Assembly: GCF_023721795.1 (NCBI RefSeq)
Contig: NZ_JAMQYE010000001.1
Coordinates: forward strand, 744,001 to 808,000
DNA: 64,000 nucleotides
DNA from: Zeimonas sediminis
Lineage (GTDB): Bacteria; Pseudomonadota; Gammaproteobacteria; Burkholderiales; Burkholderiaceae_E
Reading direction: 5' to 3'
How positions within the stretch are numbered: the stretch's first letter is position 1; every line of letters begins with the position of its first letter. The position numbers and the translations under genes are program-made. This document shows positions 58,914 to 64,000 of the stretch, one piece after another. The notes beneath the pieces are model-generated. The model searched no databases and was not told the origin of the DNA. It was given only the letters and a program-made list of their open reading frames with translations.

Positions 58914-60131
58914 ATGCTCGAAAGACAGGTGATGCGCTTCGTGGAGGACCTGCGGCACAAGAAGCCGATGCCGCTCAAGGTGACGCTCTGGGACGGATCC
59001 TCGACCGCCCTGTCCGACGAACCGCGGGTCGAGCTGCGGCTGCGGCAGGCGAGCGCCGCCAGGTACTTCCTGAACCCCACGCTGGACAAGCTCGGCGAGG
59101 CCTTCGTCGAGGGCCTGGTGGATGTCGACGGCGACATCCGCGACGTGATCTCGATCGCAGACGGCCTCGCCCAGGTGGGCGACACCGAGCACGGCCTGGG
59201 CAAGCTCCCCTCCTGGCTGGCCCGCCACACCCGCAAGTCCGATCGCAAGGCGATCGAGTACCACTACGACGTGTCGAACGAGTTCTACTCGCTGTGGCTC
59301 GACTCGCAGATGGTCTACTCCTGCGCCTATTTCCCGAACGGCGACGAGGACCTCGCCACCGCGCAGACGCTCAAGCTCGAGCACGTCTGCCGCAAGCTGA
59401 TGATCGCGCCGGGCCAGACCCTGCTCGACATCGGTTGCGGCTGGGGCGCGCTGGCGCTCCACGCGGCGCGGCACCACGGCGCCCGGGTCGTCGGCGTCAC
59501 GCTGTCGACCAACCAGTACGAGCTGGCGCGCGAGCGGGTGCGGCAGGCCGGCCTCGAAGACCGGATCGAGATCCGCCTGCAGGATTACCGCGACGTGCCC
59601 GGCGAGGCCCAGTTCGACAGGATCTCGTCGATCGGGATGTTCGAGCACGTCGGCCTGAAGAACCTGCGCGCCTATTTCGACGTGGTCCACCGGCTGCTCA
59701 AGCCTGGCGGCATCGCGCTGAACCACGGCATCACCTCGGTCGATCCCGACAGCCGCTCGGTCGGCCTGGGCGCCGGCGACTTCATCGACCGCTACGTGTT
59801 CCCCGACGGGGAACTGCCGCACGTCTCGCTGGCGATCCGCGAGATGTCGGCGGCCGGGCTAGAGCTCACCGACGCCGAGTCGCTGCGCCGGCACTACGCG
59901 CGCACGCTGTGGTTCTGGTCCGACGGATTCGAGAAGAACCTGGCGAAGCTGACCGAGCTCGCCGGAGAGCGCCGCGCCCGGATCTGGCGGGTCTACCTCG
60001 CCGGCTGCGCCCACGGCTTCGCCAACAACTGGATGAACATCTACCAGCTGCAGACGATCCGCCCGCTGCGCGGCCCGGGCGGCGCCGAGAGCCCGCTCCC
60101 GATGTCGCGCGGCTACATGTACCGCGACTGA
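58914..60131 (+). CDS. cfa: Cyclopropane-fatty-acyl-phospholipid synthase
   Basis: Cfa methylenates double bonds of membrane phospholipids using SAM, protecting the membrane under acid or stationary-phase stress. This 405-residue protein has IEYHYDVSNEFYSLWLD, the SAM motif LLDIGCGWGALALHAA, a VTLSTNQYELARER segment, and the active-site DRISSIGMFEHVG with the conserved Glu/His; the Cys of MVYSCAYF is present too. The N-terminal domain is shorter than in E. coli Cfa. An AAAGG box precedes the ATG. Its 3' end overlaps the convergent methyltransferase by 19 bases. Confidence 0.95.
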   Translation: MLERQVMRFVEDLRHKKPMPLKVTLWDGSSTALSDEPRVELRLRQASAARYFLNPTLDKLGEAFVEGLVDVDGDIRDVISIADGLAQVGDTEHGLGKLPSWLARHTRKSDRKAIEYHYDVSNEFYSLWLDSQMVYSCAYFPNGDEDLATAQTLKLEHVCRKLMIAPGQTLLDIGCGWGALALHAARHHGARVVGVTLSTNQYELARERVRQAGLEDRIEIRLQDYRDVPGEAQFDRISSIGMFEHVGLKNLRAYFDVVHRLLKPGGIALNHGITSVDPDSRSVGLGAGDFIDRYVFPDGELPHVSLAIREMSAAGLELTDAESLRRHYARTLWFWSDGFEKNLAKLTELAGERRARIWRVYLAGCAHGFANNWMNIYQLQTIRPLRGPGGAESPLPMSRGYMYRD

Positions 60132-60955
60132 TCGTCGCGACGGATGCCGTCGTGGCGCGGCACGCGCCGCGGAGACACCGCCGCCACGGCCGGCCTGACG
60201 AGCCGCTTGCGGGCCACCGCCGGGCCGACCAGGCGCATCGCCCGCACCCGCTTGACCGCGCAGACCATGTACACCGCCCCGCAGATCGGCCACCACCGGT
60301 CGCCGGCCGATTCGAGGAAACGGGTCCGCTCCAGCCAGCGCTCGGTACGGCACGCGGGCCGGTAGCAGCCGAAGCGGCCCCGCTCCTGCTCGAAGCCGAG
60401 CAGCTTGAGCCAGTCGCGAAGCCGGGGAAGTCCGATCGGCTGGCCGTTTCCCGGCAGCCAGGGGCGGCCGACCGCCCGGCCCGCCAGGTGACGGGCGCCC
60501 CACAGGCTGACCGGATTGAATCCCGACACCACCAGCCTGCCTTCGGGCCGAAGCACCCGGTCGACCTCCCTGAGCACCTGGTGCGGGTCCTCGGCGAACT
60601 CCAGCACGTGGGGCAGCACGACCAGGTCGAGCGACTGCGATGCGAAGGGCAGCGCCTCGTAGTGGTCGAGCCAGAGATCGGCCGGGTCCGGTGCATCGTC
60701 CGGCTGCAGGGCCCGGAAGCGATGCTGGATCCTGTTCTCGCGCAGCGTGTCCAGCTCGGGCAGGCCGCACTGGAGCGCGTGGTAACCGAAGACGTCGGCC
60801 ACCATCGCGTCGAACTGCCCCTGCTGCCAGGCGAGCGCGTAGCGGCCGGCCGGCGACGCGAGCCACTCGCGCCACTCGGCGCGATGATCGCGCGGCTCCG
60901 GACCGGGCGGACCCGACCCGCCGCCTATAATCGGCGGCAAATCGTCCATCTTCAT
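60113..60955 (-). CDS. Class I SAM-dependent methyltransferase
   Basis: This 280-residue protein has a UbiE/COQ5-like methyltransferase domain in its middle (LPFASQSLDLVVLPHVLEFAEDPHQVLREVDRVLRPEGRL-type order, seen as LDLVVLPHVLEFAEDPHQ and VLRPEGRLVVSGFNP). The usual GxGxG motif I is degenerate, so it may be an altered family member. The C-terminal tail is Arg-rich. It diverges from gloB, and in many betaproteobacteria this gene pair flanks rnhA, so synteny is conserved. The start lies among ATG codons at 60955 and 60949, the former used here. The substrate is unknown. Confidence 0.85.
   Translation of the reverse strand: MKMDDLPPIIGGGSGPPGPEPRDHRAEWREWLASPAGRYALAWQQGQFDAMVADVFGYHALQCGLPELDTLRENRIQHRFRALQPDDAPDPADLWLDHYEALPFASQSLDLVVLPHVLEFAEDPHQVLREVDRVLRPEGRLVVSGFNPVSLWGARHLAGRAVGRPWLPGNGQPIGLPRLRDWLKLLGFEQERGRFGCYRPACRTERWLERTRFLESAGDRWWPICGAVYMVCAVKRVRAMRLVGPAVARKRLVRPAVAAVSPRRVPRHDGIRRDDQSRYM
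60926..60931 (+). promoter_or_regulatory. Perfect -10 box upstream of gloB
   Basis: TATAAT lies 28 bases before the gloB ATG and is flanked by CCGCC and CGGCGG. No convincing -35 box is seen at the right distance, so activator help or an extended structure may be needed. Because the divergent methyltransferase starts at 60955, this promoter lies inside its coding sequence. Confidence 0.5.
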
Positions 60956-60958
60956 CAC

Positions 60959-61792
60959 ATGCAGACTCCAGACACTTGGCGCCACGCCGCGGCGCCCCAC
61001 CCGCTGGTCGTTCCGGTCGACGCCTTCTCGGACAACTATCTCTGGCTGCTGCGCGCGCCCGACGGCGACGCCGCGGTGGCAGTCGATCCGGGCGACGCCG
61101 CGCCGATCGAGCGGGCGCTCGCCGAGCACGGCCTGCGCCTCGTGGCGATTCTACTGACTCATCACCATGCCGACCACGTCGGCGGGGTGGAGGCGCTGGT
61201 CGAGCAATGGAGCTGTCCGGTCTACGGCCCGGCCGGCGAGGACATCCCGGCGGTCGACCGCCCGGTCATGGGGGGCGACGACTTCGAGCTTCCGGCGCTG
61301 GGCGTCCGCTTCGAGGTGCTCGACGTGCCTGGGCACACGAGCGGCCACATCGCCTACCGCTGCCAGCGGCTCGGCGACGACCCGCGGCCGCTGCTGTTCT
61401 GCGGCGACACGCTGTTCGCCGCCGGCTGCGGCCGGATCTTCGAGGGCACGCCCGCGCAGATGCTCGCGTCGCTCGACCGGCTGGCGGCGCTCGACGGCGA
61501 CACGCTCGTGTTCTGCGCGCACGAGTACACCGTGTCGAACCTGCGCTTCGCTGCGGCTGCCGAGCCGGATTCGGCGGCGGTCGCGGAGCGGCTCGCCGAG
61601 GCGACGCGGATGCGCGAGCTGGGCCTGCGCACCGTGCCGTCGTCGATCGGGATCGAACGCGACACCAATCCGTTCCTGCGATGCGGCGAGCCCGCGTTGC
61701 AGCGGGCGGCGGCAGCGCGGCTGGGCCGGGAACCCGCCTCGCGGCTCGAGGCCTTCGCCGCGCTGCGCGACTGGAAGAACGTCTACCGCTGA
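60959..61792 (+). CDS. gloB: Hydroxyacylglutathione hydrolase (glyoxalase II)
   Basis: GloB hydrolyses S-lactoylglutathione to lactate and glutathione, the second step of methylglyoxal detoxification. This 277-residue metallo-beta-lactamase-fold enzyme has the dinuclear metal motif LLTHHHADHVGG, a His in VPGHTSGHIAY, the bridging Asp in FCGDTLFAAGCGRIFEGT, and the C-terminal His in FCAHEYTVSNLRF. The final helical domain ends with DTNPFLR, typical of glyoxalase II. Its start overlaps the divergent methyltransferase region by four bases of spacing. Confidence 0.97.
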   Translation: MQTPDTWRHAAAPHPLVVPVDAFSDNYLWLLRAPDGDAAVAVDPGDAAPIERALAEHGLRLVAILLTHHHADHVGGVEALVEQWSCPVYGPAGEDIPAVDRPVMGGDDFELPALGVRFEVLDVPGHTSGHIAYRCQRLGDDPRPLLFCGDTLFAAGCGRIFEGTPAQMLASLDRLAALDGDTLVFCAHEYTVSNLRFAAAAEPDSAAVAERLAEATRMRELGLRTVPSSIGIERDTNPFLRCGEPALQRAAAARLGREPASRLEAFAALRDWKNVYR

Positions 61793-61823
61793 CGGGCCGG
61801 AGCGCCCGCCGGTCGGTCGTGTC

Positions 61824-61852
61824 TTGACCCCGATCGGTGACTTACTTAACAT
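61824..61852 (+). promoter_or_regulatory. Sigma-70 promoter of mltD
   Basis: TTGACC (61824-61829) and TAACAT (61847-61852) are separated by an ideal 17 bases. Transcription would start near 61859 and give a leader of about 38 bases. The stretch around it is AT-rich compared with the rest of the window. Confidence 0.7.
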
Positions 61853-61896
61853 CGCGCAATATTTTGCATTGCCGATCATGCACTTAGGGGATCCCC

Positions 61897-63669
61897 TTGC
61901 AGCGTTTTCTTGAGTCGGCCAGCACCGCCGTCCTCGCCTCCCCCACTCGCCTGCTGATCGGTGCAATTTCGCTGCTGTTGGCTGCAGGCTGCTCGACGAT
62001 CGCGCCGCAGGCCTCGCTCGAGGCGGACTCCGTCGCGGCCGCGGCCCCGGTCCAGTCCTCGGTCGCGGTCGAAGACCAGGCCGTCGACGAGCGCCCGGAT
62101 GCCACGGCCGCACAGGCCTCCGCCCGCGTCGAGGCCGAGCCGAGCCTTCCGAAGTGGACCGGCCGCGACGAAAGCCTGCCCGGCAGCCTTTGGGACAGGA
62201 TCCGCGCCGGCTTCGCGATGCCCGATCTCGACACCTCGCTGGTCGCCGAGAAGGAGCGCTTCTACCTGCAGCGACCGGACTACCTGCAGCGGATGTTCGA
62301 TCGCGGCGGGCGCTACCTGTTCCACATCGTCGAGGAGATCGAGAAGCGCGGCATGCCGACCGAGCTGGCGCTGCTTCCCTTCGTCGAAAGCGCGATGAAC
62401 CCGGTGGCGCTTTCGCACGCCAACGCCGCCGGCCTCTGGCAGTTCATTCCTTCGACCGGCAAGGCGTTCAATCTGGACCAGAACTGGTGGGTCGACAACC
62501 GGCGCGACGTGGTCAAGTCGACCGAGGCAGCGCTCGACTACCTGCAGAAGATCTACGAGATGCACGGCAACGACTGGTTCCTGGCGCTCGCCTCGTACAA
62601 CTGGGGCGAAGGCGCGGTGGGCCGGGCGGTCAAGCGCAACAAGGCACGCGGCCTGCCGGGCGACTACCTGTCGCTGCGGATGCCGGCCGAGACCCGCCAC
62701 TACGTGCCGAAGCTGCTCGCGCTCAAGCGCATCGTCCAGCGAGCCGACGCCCTGGGCGTCAAGCTGCCCGAGCTGCCGAACAGGCCCTACTTCGTCACGA
62801 TCGAGAAGACCCGGCCGATCGACCTGAAGCTGGCCGCGCGCTTCGCCGGCATGTCGGTCGAGGAGTTCGTGGCCCTGAATCCGGCGCACAACCGGCCGGT
62901 CATCTCGGCCAGCCGGAACAACGAGATCAAGCTGCCCGCCGACCGGGTCGACGCCTTCCTGGACGCGGTCGAGAACCACGGCCGCAGCAACCGCGTCTTC
63001 GCCACCTGGCAGCCCTACACGCTGCAGGCCGGCGAAACCCTGGAGTCGCTCGCAATGCGCGCCGGCATCAGCGTGGCCGAGCTGCGCGAGGCCAACGACC
63101 TGCGGCCCGGCTCCCGGCTGCTGCCGGGCACCCGCATCCTGAGCCCGCACCGTCAGGTCGCGGACGAGACCCGGGTCGAGAACTTCGACGGGCCGCGCGT
63201 CTACGAGCTGGTCGAGCGGCCGGCCGTCCATCACGTGGTGCGGCCTCGGGAAACGCTGTCGTCGATCGCCCGCCGCTACGGCACCTCGGTGGCCTCGCTC
63301 AAGCAGTTGAACGGCCTGAAGTCGGCGAGCGCGCCGCGCGGGGCCCGCCTGCTGGTCAGGCCCGCCAGCTCGCAGACGCTGCTGACGACCGAGAGCGGCG
63401 ATCGCCGCGTGCTCGCGCAGGGCGAGCAGCCGAGGATCATCCGGGCGGTGGTGCGCGAGCAGGCGCCGGCGCGAGCGGCCGGCAGCCCGACGCCGGCGGC
63501 CGAACCCGTCGCGGCGACGAAGCTGCCTGCCGGCAAGCCGGCCGCCGCGCGCAAGTCCACGCAACGCGCCGCCCCCAGCCCGGGCGCGGCGCGCGATGCC
63601 GCGGTGCGCAACGTCGGCAGTTCGTCGAAGACGCCGGTGGCCAGGCCGGCTTCGGGCAAGCGGACCTGA
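61897..63669 (+). CDS. mltD: Membrane-bound lytic murein transglycosylase D
   Basis: MltD cleaves peptidoglycan glycan strands to form 1,6-anhydromuramic ends. This 590-residue lipoprotein has a lipobox ending at Cys32 (SLLLAAGC). The lytic transglycosylase domain has catalytic Glu164 in LLPFVESAMNP, followed by AAGLWQFIPSTGKAF and LALASYNWGEGAV. Two LysM peptidoglycan-binding domains follow (about residues 370-415 and 445-490), and the end is an Ala/Pro/Arg-rich tail. It starts at TTG 61897; the ATG at 61878 is in another frame. Promoter elements are listed separately. It meets the ABC gene tail to tail. Confidence 0.95.
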   Translation: MQRFLESASTAVLASPTRLLIGAISLLLAAGCSTIAPQASLEADSVAAAAPVQSSVAVEDQAVDERPDATAAQASARVEAEPSLPKWTGRDESLPGSLWDRIRAGFAMPDLDTSLVAEKERFYLQRPDYLQRMFDRGGRYLFHIVEEIEKRGMPTELALLPFVESAMNPVALSHANAAGLWQFIPSTGKAFNLDQNWWVDNRRDVVKSTEAALDYLQKIYEMHGNDWFLALASYNWGEGAVGRAVKRNKARGLPGDYLSLRMPAETRHYVPKLLALKRIVQRADALGVKLPELPNRPYFVTIEKTRPIDLKLAARFAGMSVEEFVALNPAHNRPVISASRNNEIKLPADRVDAFLDAVENHGRSNRVFATWQPYTLQAGETLESLAMRAGISVAELREANDLRPGSRLLPGTRILSPHRQVADETRVENFDGPRVYELVERPAVHHVVRPRETLSSIARRYGTSVASLKQLNGLKSASAPRGARLLVRPASSQTLLTTESGDRRVLAQGEQPRIIRAVVREQAPARAAGSPTPAAEPVAATKLPAGKPAAARKSTQRAAPSPGAARDAAVRNVGSSSKTPVARPASGKRT

Positions 63670-63687
63670 GCCGCGGCCGAACCGCCG

Positions 63688-64000
63688 TCAGTCCAGCGAG
63701 GCGGCGAGCAACTGCCGGGTGTAGTCGGCCTGCGGGGCGCCGAACACCGCCTCGACCTCGCCGGCCTCGACCACTTCGCCGTCCTTCATCACGATCACCC
63801 GGTGGGCCATTGCCCGCACGACGGCCAGGTCGTGCGTGATGAACAGGTAGGCGAGCCCGTGGCGCTCCTGCAGGCCGGCCAGCAGCCTGAGCACCTGGCG
63901 CTGCACCGAGACGTCCAGCGCCGACGTCGGCTCGTCGAGCACGAGCAGGTCGGGCTGCAGCACGACGGCCCGCGCGATCGCGATCCGCTGGCGCTGGCCG
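63688..64000 (-). CDS. Peptide-type ABC transporter ATP-binding protein, C-terminal part
   Basis: This is the last 104 codons of an ABC ATPase whose 5' part lies beyond the right edge. The end of the signature region ([11 protein letters not shown]), the Walker [17 protein letters not shown] and the switch histidine ([11 protein letters not shown]) are present. DVSVQ and the terminal [10 protein letters not shown] point to the oligopeptide/nickel family (DppD/DppF, OppF or the fused YejF). As the C-terminal cassette it probably energises import of peptides or microcin-like compounds. The exact subfamily cannot be settled without the rest. Confidence 0.92.
   Translation of the reverse strand, partial: GQRQRIAIARAVVLQPDLLVLDEPTSALDVSVQRQVLRLLAGLQERHGLAYLFITHDLAVVRAMAHRVIVMKDGEVVEAGEVEAVFGAPQADYTRQLLAASLD

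Overview
The window is about 70% G+C and reads as a chromosomal segment of a betaproteobacterium, most likely order Burkholderiales. The reasons are two Bug-type (TctC) periplasmic receptors, the DUF2863 and DUF2868/DUF3482 families, an Hfq-type paralogue, and a complete Kelly-Friedrich (sox) thiosulfate-oxidation operon. I see no insertion sequence, prophage, integrase or CRISPR array. Genes are dense and many neighbours overlap by 1-4 bases. Only one gene-free stretch exceeds 300 bases, and it is filled by a structured palindromic element.

Layout. 1-8.7 kb: the 5' end of gltX, an MgtE-like membrane protein, tRNA-Val(CAC) with a clear sigma-70 promoter, a lipoprotein, a tandem RidA-like protein, YceI, a three-gene thiol-redox unit (DsbA-like lipoprotein, small thioredoxin-like protein, CcdA-like membrane protein), an orphan primase-polymerase, a triple-BON protein, an SRAP/YedK protein and a GST. 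8.7-17.1 kb: an SLC13/RCK transporter with a long charged insert, a crotonase, a divergent Hfq-domain protein, and a catabolic operon (Bug receptor, 2-hydroxyacid dehydrogenase, DenD-like dehydrogenase, acyl-CoA ligase). 17.1-24.5 kb: EgtD and an EgtB/SenA-family sulfoxide synthase, meeting head-on an operon of TAXI receptor, fused TRAP permease and ATP-grasp enzyme. 24.6-32.6 kb: lipid/aromatic-type catabolic genes (acyl-CoA ligase, zinc alcohol dehydrogenase, MhpD-like hydratase, small cytochrome c, IclR regulator, nitroreductase, NTF2-like protein, second Bug receptor).

32.7-38.0 kb holds a four-gene unit in which each stop overlaps the next start (ATGA): an enolase paralogue, an APH-fold kinase, a DUF2868 membrane protein and a DUF3482 GTPase. 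It meets a guanidinium exporter gene (gdx/sugE) preceded by two ACGA-loop hairpins that fit a guanidine-II riboswitch. After arfB, a class II aldolase and pldA comes the sox operon, transcribed leftward in the order soxR-C-D-Y-Z-A-X-B, then a TlpA-like thioredoxin and a GlcG/HbpS protein. Its promoter (TTGACC-N17-TATAGT) has a perfect 14-bp palindrome in the spacer, as expected for control by the ArsR-type SoxR. A thioredoxin-fold gene diverges from it. The CcdA and DsbA-like genes at 3.8-5.6 kb could supply the periplasmic reducing power that Sox systems usually get from SoxV/SoxW; that link is inference.

50.2-64 kb is mostly housekeeping: a DUF2863 protein, dnaQ overlapping an RND efflux pair, an aminotransferase, the palindromic intergenic element, rnhA, cyclopropane fatty acid synthase, a methyltransferase divergent from gloB, mltD, and the 3' end of a peptide-type ABC ATPase gene cut by the window edge.
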